From: AC-37 sp036386455
Lineage (GTDB): Bacteria; Actinomycetota; Thermoleophilia; Solirubrobacterales; Thermoleophilaceae
Direction: 5' to 3'
DNA length: 64,000 bases
Assembly (NCBI GenBank): GCA_036386455.1
Contig: DASVVS010000057.1
Span: 21,473-85,472, forward strand
A program made the translations under genes and the position numbers. Positions 26,409-34,947 of this stretch are shown here, piece after piece (position 1 is the first letter of the stretch; every line of letters starts with the position of its first letter). A model generated the notes under the pieces. That model ran no database searches. It was not told the origin of the DNA and was given only the letters and a program-made list of their open reading frames with translations.

Positions 26409-27613
26409 CACGCGGCTATGCAGAGCACGGCGTTGTGGCCGCCGAAGCCGAACGAGTTGGACAGGGCCACGGCGCGGCCGTCGCCGCGCGCGCTCGTGCC
26501 GATCGGCTGCGGCTCGCCCGGCACGTAGTTGAGGTCGAGCTCCTCGTCGGGCTCCTCGTAGCCGACGGTCGGAGGCGCGGTCCGGCGCTGCAGCGCGAGC
26601 ACCGTGACCGCCGCCTCGGCCGCCCCGGCGGCGCCGCAGAGGTGGCCGATCACGGACTTGGTCGAGGAGACCGGTACGCGGTAGGCGTCCTCGCCCAGCG
26701 CCGCCTTCAGCGCGAGCGTCTCGGCGCGGTCGTTGAGCGGCGTGGAGGTGCCGTGTGCGTTCACGTAGTCCACGTCGCCGGGCTCGAGGCCGGCGTCGCG
26801 CAGGGCGAGCCGGATCGCGCGCGCGGCGCCGTCGCCCTCGGGGTGCGGCGCGGCCAGGTGGAACGCGTCCGCGCTCGCTCCGTAGCCCAGGAGCTCGGCG
26901 AGGATCGGAGCGCCGCGGCCCTCCGCCAGCTCGTAGTCCTCGAGCACCAGCATCCCGGCGCCCTCGCCCAGCAGCAGCCCGTCGCGGCGCACGTCGAACG
27001 GCCGCATCGCGCCGAGCTTGGACATCATCCCGGCCTTCTCGGTGAAGGTGATGCCGATCGCGGTCAGGCAGGCGTCGGAGCCGCCGGCCACCATCGCCTC
27101 TGCGTCGCCCGCGCAGATCAGCCGCGCCGCGGTGCCGATCGCGTCGGCGCCGGCCGCGCAGGCCGCCACCACTCCGTGGGCCAGGCCCTTCAGCCCGTAG
27201 CGCAGCGCGATCATGCCCGGCGCGGCGTTGGGCATCGCGAGCGAGATCCCGAGCGGCGAGACACGCCTGCCGCCGCCGTTCTGCACGTGGCGCGCCTGCT
27301 CCTCGACGGTCTGCATCCCGCCGAAGCCGGTGCCGACGACGCAGCCGATCCGATCGGCCTCGACCGGGAGGCCGGCGGTCCAGCCGGCCCCGTCGAGCGC
27401 CTCGTGGGCGGCGGTCACGGCGAGCTGCGTGAAGCGGTCGCTGCGCCGCACCTCGCGCTTGGAGAGGTGCTCGGCCGGATCGAAGGACGAGCAGCGGCCG
27501 AAGCCGTCCTCGAACCCGCGCTCGCCCGCGCACCAGCGCTCGAACAGCGGCTCCACCCCGGTGCCCAGCGGGGTCACGGCGCCGATGCCGGTTATCGCGA
27601 TCCGCCGTTGCAT
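26408..27613 (-). CDS. fabF: 3-oxoacyl-ACP synthase II (third FabF paralogue)
   Basis: The 401-aa ketosynthase has Cys152 in VAACAAGADAIG, His in NAHGTSTPLND and His in VIGHLCGAAGAA, so it should be active. It lies 2 bp after fabG and shares one base with fabI, which makes a compact reductase-synthase-reductase module (fabG-fabF-fabI). It is most similar in style to the copy at 20572. Both start with a short N-terminus directly before the first strand (RRIAITG). Confidence 0.9.
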   Translation of the reverse strand: MQRRIAITGIGAVTPLGTGVEPLFERWCAGERGFEDGFGRCSSFDPAEHLSKREVRRSDRFTQLAVTAAHEALDGAGWTAGLPVEADRIGCVVGTGFGGMQTVEEQARHVQNGGGRRVSPLGISLAMPNAAPGMIALRYGLKGLAHGVVAACAAGADAIGTAARLICAGDAEAMVAGGSDACLTAIGITFTEKAGMMSKLGAMRPFDVRRDGLLLGEGAGMLVLEDYELAEGRGAPILAELLGYGASADAFHLAAPHPEGDGAARAIRLALRDAGLEPGDVDYVNAHGTSTPLNDRAETLALKAALGEDAYRVPVSSTKSVIGHLCGAAGAAEAAVTVLALQRRTAPPTVGYEEPDEELDLNYVPGEPQPIGTSARGDGRAVALSNSFGFGGHNAVLCIAA

Positions 27614-27615
27614 GC

Positions 27616-28365
27616 TCAGCGATCGTGGTCGAGTAGTGCGGTCAGGCCGCCGTCGGCGACGATCGTCGCGCCGGTCACGTACGAGGCGGCGTCGGAGGCG
27701 AGGAAGCGCACCGCGGCGGCGACCTCCTCGGGCCGGCCGGGGCGGCCTGCGGGGATGCGCTCGAACAGCTCCTCGGCCACGTCGTCGGTCATGTCGGTGG
27801 CGATCAGGCCCGGCGAGATCGCGTTCACCGTCACGTTCTTGCGGCCCATCTCGGCCGCGACGGTCTTGGTCATCCCGATCAGCCCGGCCTTCGCCGCGGC
27901 GTAGTTCGCCTGCCCCGGGGAGGCGTGGCGGCCGGCGATCGACGACACGTTGATCACCCGGCCGAAGCGCGCGCGCATCATCCGCGGCAGCGCGCGCCGG
28001 GTCAGGCGGAAGGCGGCGGTGAGGTTGGTCCCCACCACGCGGTCCCACATCTCGTCCTCGATCGTCGGGGCGAGCGCGTCGGCGCGCACGCCCGCGTTGT
28101 TCACGAGCACGAGCACGCGCCCGAAGCGCTCCTCCAGCAGCTCGAAGATCGCCTCGGCCGCGGCCGGGTCGGTCACGTCGCCGGCCACGCGCACGGCGGT
28201 CCCGCCCGCGGCCTCGATCTCCGCCACCACGCGGTCCGCGGCGGCCGCCTCCGCGCGGCAGTTCACGCCCACGGGCCAGCCGTCCTCGGCGAGACCGCGC
28301 GCCACCGCCGCGCCGATCCCGCGCGAGCCGCCGGTCACGAGCGCGCAGCCGTCAGCGGGGCCCAC
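27616..28365 (-). CDS. fabG: 3-oxoacyl-ACP reductase
   Basis: The 249-aa canonical FabG has TGGSRGIG, VNNAGV, NVSS and YAAAKAG, so the Ser-Tyr-Lys triad is intact. It reduces 3-oxoacyl-ACP with NADPH. I chose the GTG at 28365 because ggggagga lies at a good distance upstream; an ATG at 28383 would add six residues. The start region overlaps the FAD-oxidoreductase gene by 14 bp. This is the active counterpart of the degenerate FabG-like protein at 8984. Confidence 0.9.
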   Translation of the reverse strand: MGPADGCALVTGGSRGIGAAVARGLAEDGWPVGVNCRAEAAAADRVVAEIEAAGGTAVRVAGDVTDPAAAEAIFELLEERFGRVLVLVNNAGVRADALAPTIEDEMWDRVVGTNLTAAFRLTRRALPRMMRARFGRVINVSSIAGRHASPGQANYAAAKAGLIGMTKTVAAEMGRKNVTVNAISPGLIATDMTDDVAEELFERIPAGRPGRPEEVAAAVRFLASDAASYVTGATIVADGGLTALLDHDR

Positions 28366-29716
28366 CCGCGCTCCTCCCCGCAACCTCGGCTCCGGCTCCG
28401 GTGGCGATCCGGCCGGCGCAGTCGCGCGCGGCCCGGAAGCACGCCTCGATCGACGCGCCGCGCAGGTAGTCGCCGGCCAGCTCGAGCCCGCCGACGCGGC
28501 CGACCGCGGAATGCACGCGCTCGAGGAAGTCGCCGTAGCGCGGCAGGTACGCGCAGTAGCCGTGCGACCAGCTCCGGTGCACGAAGTCGCGCCGTCGCGC
28601 CGCCGCCACCGGCAGGAAGCGGCCCAGCTGCGCCTCGGCCAGCTCGAGCAGGCTCTCGGGGCCGGTGCCGGCCGCCAGCGCCTCGCGCGCCGCCCGGCCG
28701 CTGAACGTGTAGCGCACCAGGTTCAGGTCGGACACGCCGTAGGCGCCGGCGTTGCTCACCGGCTCGGTCGCGTCGAACACCACGCCGCGCACCTCGGGCG
28801 TGAAGACCGGCCGGTCGTACTCGGCCAGGATCACGGCGGCCGGGAAGTAGCGCACGCGCGCGAGGTCGGCCGCGAGGGCCGGGTCGGCGTCCTCGATCAG
28901 GCTCGCGGCGGCCCCGGCCGGCACGGCCAGCGCCACGCCGTCGTAGTGGAGCTCCTCGGGCTCGCCGCCGTTCACCGAGGCGCGCACGCCGGCCACGCGC
29001 CCGTCGCGCACGAGCAGCGACCGCACCTGCACGCCGGTCCGCACCGCGTGCGCCGCCGCGAAGTCGTCGATCAGCCGGCCGACGCCGTTCGTGAGCTGGT
29101 CGTAGGTGTCGAGGACCATCCCGAGGTTGCTGCCGAAGTTGCCGAGGTACACCTCGTCGGGCTCGGCGCCGTTCATGCGCACGGTCATGGGCCGCACGAT
29201 CCCCTGGGCGAAGCGGTGGCTGAAGTACTCGGCGAGCGGACGGTCGTCGCTGCGGCGGCCGATCTCCGTGAACTCGGCCGAGCCGAGGAAGCGGTTCTCG
29301 TCGGCCGCCTTCACGCGGCGCGCGAGGCCGGCGAAGCGCAGGCCGTCGCGCGGGGTCATCTGCCGGGCCACGCCCACGAGGCCGCGGATCCGCTTGGTGG
29401 AGTCGAAGGTGCGCAGCCGGCCGTCCACCGCGCGCGAGCTGTTGATCCCGAACGGCTCGAACGGGTGGTCGCCGTGCACGCGCGCGAACTCGCGGAAGAG
29501 GTCGTAGCGGCGGCCGATGTTCTTGCCGCCGAAGGTGATCTCGTGGTCGCCCAGCGTGCCCGACTGACTGCGCCCGCCGAGCCGGTCCGAGGCCTCCAGC
29601 AGCTCGGCCTCGACGCCCGCGCGGGAGAGCATCCACGCGGTCGCCATGCCCGACATGCCGCCGCCGACCACGGCCCAGCGCCCTGCGGTCGAGGTGGCCG
29701 GCGCCGTCGCCGTCAT
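28352..29716 (-). CDS. FAD-dependent oxidoreductase, amine-oxidase/protoporphyrinogen-oxidase fold
   Basis: The 454-aa flavoprotein begins with the GxGxxG dinucleotide motif (VVGGGMSGMATAW) and the following ERLGGRS-like segment (SDRLGGRSQSG). The C-terminal FAD-binding region (GLELAGDYLRGASIE) resembles that of protoporphyrinogen oxidase and related desaturases. No signal peptide is seen. Its substrate is unknown; within the operon it could oxidise an intermediate or the product ring. Its stop overlaps the fabG start, and its start overlaps the AfsA-like gene end by 4 bp. Confidence 0.8.
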   Translation of the reverse strand: MTATAPATSTAGRWAVVGGGMSGMATAWMLSRAGVEAELLEASDRLGGRSQSGTLGDHEITFGGKNIGRRYDLFREFARVHGDHPFEPFGINSSRAVDGRLRTFDSTKRIRGLVGVARQMTPRDGLRFAGLARRVKAADENRFLGSAEFTEIGRRSDDRPLAEYFSHRFAQGIVRPMTVRMNGAEPDEVYLGNFGSNLGMVLDTYDQLTNGVGRLIDDFAAAHAVRTGVQVRSLLVRDGRVAGVRASVNGGEPEELHYDGVALAVPAGAAASLIEDADPALAADLARVRYFPAAVILAEYDRPVFTPEVRGVVFDATEPVSNAGAYGVSDLNLVRYTFSGRAAREALAAGTGPESLLELAEAQLGRFLPVAAARRRDFVHRSWSHGYCAYLPRYGDFLERVHSAVGRVGGLELAGDYLRGASIEACFRAARDCAGRIATGAGAEVAGRSAGGPR

Positions 29717-30741
29717 GACCCGCCCGGGAACGCGAGCTCCAGCGTCCCCTCCCCCAGCTGCTTGCCGAGCTGCGACATCGTGAGCCGCGCCGTGACCGTC
29801 GTGGCGCCGTCCGCGCTCTCCGGCTCCTCGAGGTCCACGTCGCAGCCGATCGCCGGCTCGAGCTCCGCGTAGCGCCCGTAGGCGGCGCGGCAGCGCGTGA
29901 CCACCGCCGCGCCGGGGTCGAGCCCGATCGCCCCCGCGGCCGAGGCGACCGCCGCCTGGCGCATCGCCTCGACCAGCAGCATCGCCGGCACGTGGTCGAG
30001 CGGGTGGTCGAAGAAGGTGTGGTGCGTCTGGTTGACCACCACCTGCGCCCGCAGCCGGCGCGGGTCGCCATCGGGGGCGACGGGCGGCGTGATCACCACG
30101 TTCGCCGGATCACGCCGCCCGACCTCCCGGGGGAGTGCGGCATCGGCCGGGCCCGGGCCCGGCTGGAAGTCGCCGCGCGGCCGCTGCCTGCGCCGCAGCA
30201 GGCGGTACATGCGGTCGTTCATGAAGCCGCCCATGCCGGCGATCGCCATGACCGGGCGCCCGTCGAGGTACACGTCGCCGCCCAGGCGCAGGCTCACCAG
30301 CTCGCCCTTGATGTAGCGCCAGTCGGAGGTGAGCGAGTGCCCGACGAGCCGCGTGGGCTCGGGCCCGACCCGCAGCCCCTCGCGGTCGTGCACGGTCAGG
30401 CTCAGCTCGCCGAGCACGAACTGGCTCTCGCGCGGGACCCGCGCCAGCTCGTGGACGCCGAGCGTCACGCCCTGGCGCCCCGCCTCGAGGATCGCCATCG
30501 CGTCGTGCAGGCCGTGCTCGGTGTCGTTGAAGAGCCGGTGCGCGCGCGGTAGCTGCGCCGCGAACGCGAACTCGTCGTCGCCGAGCGGCTTCAGGTCCGT
30601 GAGCAGCACCTGCTCGATGGCCGCCTTGTGCACGAGGTCGCGCGGCATGGCGCGCTCAAAGGTCAGCCCGTAGCCGGCCTCGACTGCCCCCTCGGCGGGG
30701 GCGCCCGGCGCCGGGCGGATGGGCGAGACCGAGCCCGTCAT
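29713..30741 (-). CDS. AfsA-like double-hotdog protein
   Basis: The 342-aa protein has two AfsA-type hotdog repeats. The first (about 35-120) reads VHKAAIEQVLLTDLKPLG and later AILEAGRQGVTLGVHEL; the second (about 225-310) shows VNQTHHTFFDHPLDHVPAML and VEAMRQAA. AfsA-family proteins condense a 3-oxoacyl chain with a C3 unit in gamma-butyrolactone signal synthesis, and relatives act on other acyl thioesters. In this FAS-type operon it probably handles an ACP-bound 3-oxoacyl chain. No A-factor-type receptor gene is visible, so a signalling role is only a possibility. Confidence 0.75.
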   Translation of the reverse strand: MTGSVSPIRPAPGAPAEGAVEAGYGLTFERAMPRDLVHKAAIEQVLLTDLKPLGDDEFAFAAQLPRAHRLFNDTEHGLHDAMAILEAGRQGVTLGVHELARVPRESQFVLGELSLTVHDREGLRVGPEPTRLVGHSLTSDWRYIKGELVSLRLGGDVYLDGRPVMAIAGMGGFMNDRMYRLLRRRQRPRGDFQPGPGPADAALPREVGRRDPANVVITPPVAPDGDPRRLRAQVVVNQTHHTFFDHPLDHVPAMLLVEAMRQAAVASAAGAIGLDPGAAVVTRCRAAYGRYAELEPAIGCDVDLEEPESADGATTVTARLTMSQLGKQLGEGTLELAFPGGS

Positions 30742-31826
30742 GCCGCCACCGGCCGCGCGGCCCCGGCCAGCCACGCCTCCATCGCCCGCGTGCCGCTCTC
30801 CTCCAGCTCGCGCACGCGGTCCATCCGCGCGAGCCCGGCCCGGTGCGCCTCGAGTGGGTCCTCGCCGGCCCGCACGCGCACGGTCTCCGCCAGCGCGTGG
30901 TACGCGTCGGCCAGCTCGCGGTAGATCGCGCCCGTCGCGCGCAGCCGCTCGTCGCCCAGCAGCTCCGCCGCCTCCTCCAGGAACGTCGCGTGGAACGCGC
31001 GGTAGTACGCGCCGCCCGTGCCGGCGCGCTCGATCAGCACGTAGAGCAGCTTCATCGTGCGCTTGAGCCGCTCGCCGTACTTCTCCGGCCAGCGCGCGTA
31101 GCTCTCGGCGAGCGCCTCCACCCCGCGCAGCCCCTGGTGGTAGGGGTGCTCGATCGCGCCGTCGAGGATCGACCAGATCCGCTGCTCCGGCTCGCGCATC
31201 GTGGCCACCGCGCGGCGCAGCCCGGCCTCCACCGCCTCGCGCAGCGGCGGCAGCTCCTCCGGGAAGCGCATCACCCAGGTCGTGTGCCGCGGCGGCACCG
31301 GGAACGCGAACTCGCTGCGCGCGGCGGCGAGCGAGTCGAGCGACGTCGTCTGGAGCTCGTCGAAGTCGTGGTCGGCCACCGACGCCGTGCCCGCGGCCTC
31401 GTCGTAGCCCGTGACGACCACGTCGTGGCGCGTGTTGTCCATGCGCACGCGCTGGTAGTCGAGCCGCTTCATGTTGGCCCAGACCATCGTCGGGCGCCCC
31501 GCGTCGACCTCGTCGCGGACCCACGCCCAGCCCAGCTCGGGGTCGTCGGTCTCGCGGCGGTCGAGGGCGATGCCGAGGTGCGTGCACACGTCGGACTCGA
31601 GCCCCTCCGAGCGCCCGTTCATGTAGAAGGGGACGTCGATGTCGGGGTTGTCCGGCGGCACCACGTCGTCGGCGAAGGCGAACGCCAGCGCCCCGGCCAG
31701 CCCGAAGACCGTCCCCTCCGTCAGGGGGCGGTCCGAGTACGACAGCCGGTGGTACTCGAGCAGGTCGCGCACGGCGGACGACCCGCAGTGGCCGCCCTTG
31801 CGATGTGGAAGGTCGAGCTCAGGCAC
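30738..31826 (-). CDS. BtrH-like acyltransferase (BtrH_N/DUF4872 type)
   Basis: The 362-aa protein has a papain-like N-terminal domain (HCGSSAVRDLL with Cys14 as likely nucleophile, and the His-containing TRHDVVVTGYD and SVADHDF) and a helical C-terminal half (about 190-350). In butirosin synthesis BtrH transfers an acyl chain from an ACP to the antibiotic core; related proteins occur in other biosynthetic clusters. It is the first gene of the 14-gene minus-strand operon. Its likely task is to move an acyl group from ACP to an amine or alcohol acceptor. Confidence 0.78.
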   Translation of the reverse strand: MPELDLPHRKGGHCGSSAVRDLLEYHRLSYSDRPLTEGTVFGLAGALAFAFADDVVPPDNPDIDVPFYMNGRSEGLESDVCTHLGIALDRRETDDPELGWAWVRDEVDAGRPTMVWANMKRLDYQRVRMDNTRHDVVVTGYDEAAGTASVADHDFDELQTTSLDSLAAARSEFAFPVPPRHTTWVMRFPEELPPLREAVEAGLRRAVATMREPEQRIWSILDGAIEHPYHQGLRGVEALAESYARWPEKYGERLKRTMKLLYVLIERAGTGGAYYRAFHATFLEEAAELLGDERLRATGAIYRELADAYHALAETVRVRAGEDPLEAHRAGLARMDRVRELEESGTRAMEAWLAGAARPVAA

Positions 31827-31902
31827 TCGGACCGGGAGGCTCCGGCCGCGACTGGCGCGTCACAACCGGCCGCGGATCGAAGACCCCCCGCTCTGTGGCC
31901 AT

Positions 31903-31919
31903 CCCCCCCCGTAGAGGGG
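31903..31919. promoter_or_regulatory. C-run/G-run inverted repeat in the divergent 31827-31964 region
   Basis: Eight C (31903-31910) face four G (31916-31919) across a 5-nt loop, between the starts of the long minus-strand operon and the plus-strand amine oxidase gene. It resembles the other C/G-run repeats in this window and could serve either promoter. Confidence 0.3.
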
Positions 31920-31964
31920 TGAGTCGGCCGAAAAAGCGGGCGGAAGCGGGCCCGTCCTGCTGCA

Positions 31965-33503
31965 GTGACCCGAGTGCCGGACTCGCCGAAGCAGCAGAGA
32001 GGGGTCACGCGCCGCACGGTGGTGGCGGGCGCGGGCGCCCTGGGCGCCGCCGCCGTCGCCGAGAGCGCCGCCGCGCGGGTGCCGCTGCGCGCCGCGAGGA
32101 AGCGGCCGCGCCGGGTGGACGTGGCGATCGTCGGCGCCGGGCTCTCCGGCATCGCGGCGGCGCGCGAGCTCGTGAAGGCCGGCCGCTCCACGATCGTCCT
32201 CGAGGCCCAGAACAAGGTGGGCGGGCGGGCCTACAGCACGCCGGTGACCCCCGGCTCCCCCTTCTCCATCGAACGCGGCGGCGAGGGCCTGCAGCAGTTC
32301 CACACCCAGCAGCAGATGGTCGCCTTCGCGCGTGACGTGGGCATCGAGCCCTTCAAGTACAAGCCGACCGGCAGCAACGTCTTCTACCGCAACGGCAGCC
32401 GCGGGCTCTACGACCGCAACGGCCCGTTCGGCCGCATCCCGCCGGACGCCAACGGCGTCGCGGAGGGCCTGAAGGCCTCCGTGCAGATGGAGCAGATGGC
32501 GGCCGAGCTGCCCCCCGACCGGCCGTGGACCCACCCGCGCGCCGAGGAATGGGACAGCCAGACGTTCGAGACCTGGCAGCAGAACAACAACGTGAGCGAG
32601 GGCGGCGACTTCCTGCTCGACCTCGGCTCCGACCTGTTCATCGGCTGCGAGTCGAGTGACCTGTCGCTGCTCTGCACCCTGGCGCTCGTCGCGCGCTTCG
32701 GGACCGAGCCGGAGGTGCCCCAGCAGACCAAGCTCGGCACGATGATCGACACGACCGGCACCGTGCGCTTCCCCGGGGGCGTGCAGCAGGTCGCCGTGCG
32801 CCACGCGGAGCGCCTCGGCATGGGCAAGCGCGTGTTCCTCAACACGCCGGTCCGCCGGATCGAGCACGACCGCAAGGGCGTGACGGTCACCTCCGACCGC
32901 CTCACGGTCAGCGCCAAGCGCGTGATCGTGGCCCTGCCGCACTGGGTCAGCCGCAAGATCGACTACCGGCCGATCCTGCCGCCATGGCGCGCGCTGCTGC
33001 TGCAGCGCTTCCCGATGGGGTCGGTCATCAAGACCCACGCGGTCTACGACAAGCCCTTCTGGCGCGAGGACGGCCTGACGGGCGAGGCGTTCTCCGACGC
33101 GTCGCCGCTGCGCTTCTGCTCCGACGAGACGGCGAACCACCCGAACGCGCCCGGCGTGATCTACGGGATCATCGCGGGGGCCGACGCGCGGGTGTGGATC
33201 CAGCGCTCCCTCGCCGAGCGCAGGGCGGCCGTGATCGACAACCTCGTCACGTTCTTCGGCGAGCGCGCGCGCAACCCGATCAACTACGTGGACATGCCGT
33301 GGGCGGCCGACCCGTGGTCGGGCGGCGCCTACTCGGCCTACACGCCGCCCGGCGTGCTGTTCGACTACGGCGACGCGATCGCCGAGCCGGTCGGGCGGAT
33401 CCACTGGGCCGGCGCGGAGTCGGCGCTGCGCTGGACGGGATCGCTGGAGGGCGCCGTGCTGGCCGGCGTCGCCGCGGCGAAGGAGGCCCTCGGTGCCCTC
33501 TGA
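31965..33503 (+). CDS. Flavin amine oxidase with Tat-like signal
   Basis: The 512-aa protein starts with a twin-arginine region (TRRTVVAGAGALGAAAVAE) followed by an FAD-binding motif (VAIVGAGLSGIAAAREL, NKVGGRAY). The C-terminal FAD loop (GRIHWAGAESALRWTGSLEGAV) is that of monoamine-oxidase-like enzymes. It would oxidise an amine or a related substrate, probably outside the cytoplasm if the Tat signal works. It starts with GTG, without a clear Shine-Dalgarno sequence. The next gene encodes a paralogue and overlaps it by 11 bp. Confidence 0.85.
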   Translation: MTRVPDSPKQQRGVTRRTVVAGAGALGAAAVAESAAARVPLRAARKRPRRVDVAIVGAGLSGIAAARELVKAGRSTIVLEAQNKVGGRAYSTPVTPGSPFSIERGGEGLQQFHTQQQMVAFARDVGIEPFKYKPTGSNVFYRNGSRGLYDRNGPFGRIPPDANGVAEGLKASVQMEQMAAELPPDRPWTHPRAEEWDSQTFETWQQNNNVSEGGDFLLDLGSDLFIGCESSDLSLLCTLALVARFGTEPEVPQQTKLGTMIDTTGTVRFPGGVQQVAVRHAERLGMGKRVFLNTPVRRIEHDRKGVTVTSDRLTVSAKRVIVALPHWVSRKIDYRPILPPWRALLLQRFPMGSVIKTHAVYDKPFWREDGLTGEAFSDASPLRFCSDETANHPNAPGVIYGIIAGADARVWIQRSLAERRAAVIDNLVTFFGERARNPINYVDMPWAADPWSGGAYSAYTPPGVLFDYGDAIAEPVGRIHWAGAESALRWTGSLEGAVLAGVAAAKEALGAL

Positions 33504-34929
33504 GCGAGTGACGCGGCGGGAGATCCTGGCCGCGAAGACCAAGAAGAAGCCGAAGAAGAAGAAGAGCAGCGTCAAGCGCGTGGACGTGGCGGTCGTCGGC
33601 GCCGGCCTCTCCGGGCTCGCGGCCGCGCGCGACGTGCTGAAGTCCGGCCGCTCCGTCCTGGTGCTCGAGGCGCAGAACCGCGTCGGCGGGCGGACCGAGA
33701 GCCAGCCGTTCCGCGACGCCTACGTGGAGCACGGGGGCGTCTTCCTGATCGACGAGGAGCGCGAGCGCGAGCTGATCAAGATCGCGCGCGAGCTGAAGAT
33801 CGGCGTGATCGACCTCGAGCCGAAGGGCGACCACCTCTACCACCGCGACGGCAACCTCGTCCGCTACAACCGCAACGGGCCGACCGGCCGCCTGCCGATC
33901 ACACCGGCCGCGGCGCCCGAGGTGCTCGCGTTCTCGCAGCTCCTGGAGCAGCGCATCCGCGAGGTGCCGCCGGACCGGCCCTGGGCCGGGCCCACCGCGG
34001 TCGAGCTCGACAGCCAGACCTTCGCCAGCTTCCGCGACGCGAACATGGTGAGCCGCGACGCGAAGTGGGTGATCGACACGATCACCGAGACGCTAACCGG
34101 CAACGAGCCGCGCGACCTGTCGCTGCTCGACCTGTGCAAGCTGGTGGCGGGCGCCGAGGGCCTGACCGCCCAGCAGGTGGTCGAGGAGTCCGGGCTGCAC
34201 CGCTTCGACGGCGGCTCCCAGGCGATCTCGGTCGGCATGGCCAAGAAGCTAGGCAAGCGCGTGATCCTCAACTCGCCGGTGCGGCGGATCGAGCAGCGCG
34301 GCCGCAAGGTCACGCTCACGAGCGACCGCGCCACGGTGATCGCCCGCAGCGTGATCGTCGCGATCCCGCCGTTCCTCACCACGCGCATCGACTGGGACCC
34401 GCTGCTGCCGCCCCAGCGCGTGCAGCTCTCCCAGCGCGTGCCGAACGCGACCGTCTTCCGCATCAGCGTCGGCTACGAGACGCCGTTCTGGTACGACGAC
34501 GGCCTGACCGGCGAGGTCTGGTACGACAACGAGCCGCTGCGCTTCGCCTGGGACGTGACCCCGCCCGACAAGCGGCTCGGCCAGCTCACCGCGTTCATCA
34601 ACGGCGCGGCGGCGCGGCGCTGGTGCCGCCGCTCGGCCGCCGAGCGCCGCGCGGGGATCATCGACAACCTCGTGACCGCGTTCGGCGAGCGAGCGCGGAA
34701 GCCGCTCTACCTGTTCGAGAAGGGCTGGTCGTTCACCGAGTGGACCGCGAGCTGCCAGTACGGGGTCTTCCCGCCCGGCGTGCTGACCGGCTACGGCGAG
34801 TCGCTGCGGCCCTCGCACGGGCGCGTGCACTGGGCGGGCACCGAGGTGGCCACCGAGTGGGCGGCGTCGATGGAGGGTGCGGTGCGCGCCGGCCAGTCGG
34901 CGGCGAAGGCTGCGCTCGCGCAGCTCTAG
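33493..34929 (+). CDS. Flavin amine oxidase, paralogue of the preceding gene
   Basis: The 478-aa protein keeps the FAD motif (VAVVGAGLSGLAAARDV, NRVGGRTE) and the C-terminal GRVHWAGTEVATEWAASMEGAV. The N-terminus has RRE followed by an unusual Lys-rich tract (KTKKKPKKKKSS) instead of the hydrophobic Tat core of its neighbour, so it may be cytoplasmic or travel with its partner. The overlap and similarity point to a tandem duplication and possibly a heteromeric enzyme. The start is a GTG inside the end of the first gene. Confidence 0.85.
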   Translation: MPSERVTRREILAAKTKKKPKKKKSSVKRVDVAVVGAGLSGLAAARDVLKSGRSVLVLEAQNRVGGRTESQPFRDAYVEHGGVFLIDEERERELIKIARELKIGVIDLEPKGDHLYHRDGNLVRYNRNGPTGRLPITPAAAPEVLAFSQLLEQRIREVPPDRPWAGPTAVELDSQTFASFRDANMVSRDAKWVIDTITETLTGNEPRDLSLLDLCKLVAGAEGLTAQQVVEESGLHRFDGGSQAISVGMAKKLGKRVILNSPVRRIEQRGRKVTLTSDRATVIARSVIVAIPPFLTTRIDWDPLLPPQRVQLSQRVPNATVFRISVGYETPFWYDDGLTGEVWYDNEPLRFAWDVTPPDKRLGQLTAFINGAAARRWCRRSAAERRAGIIDNLVTAFGERARKPLYLFEKGWSFTEWTASCQYGVFPPGVLTGYGESLRPSHGRVHWAGTEVATEWAASMEGAVRAGQSAAKAALAQL

Positions 34930-34947
34930 TACGGTCCACTGCTCAGC

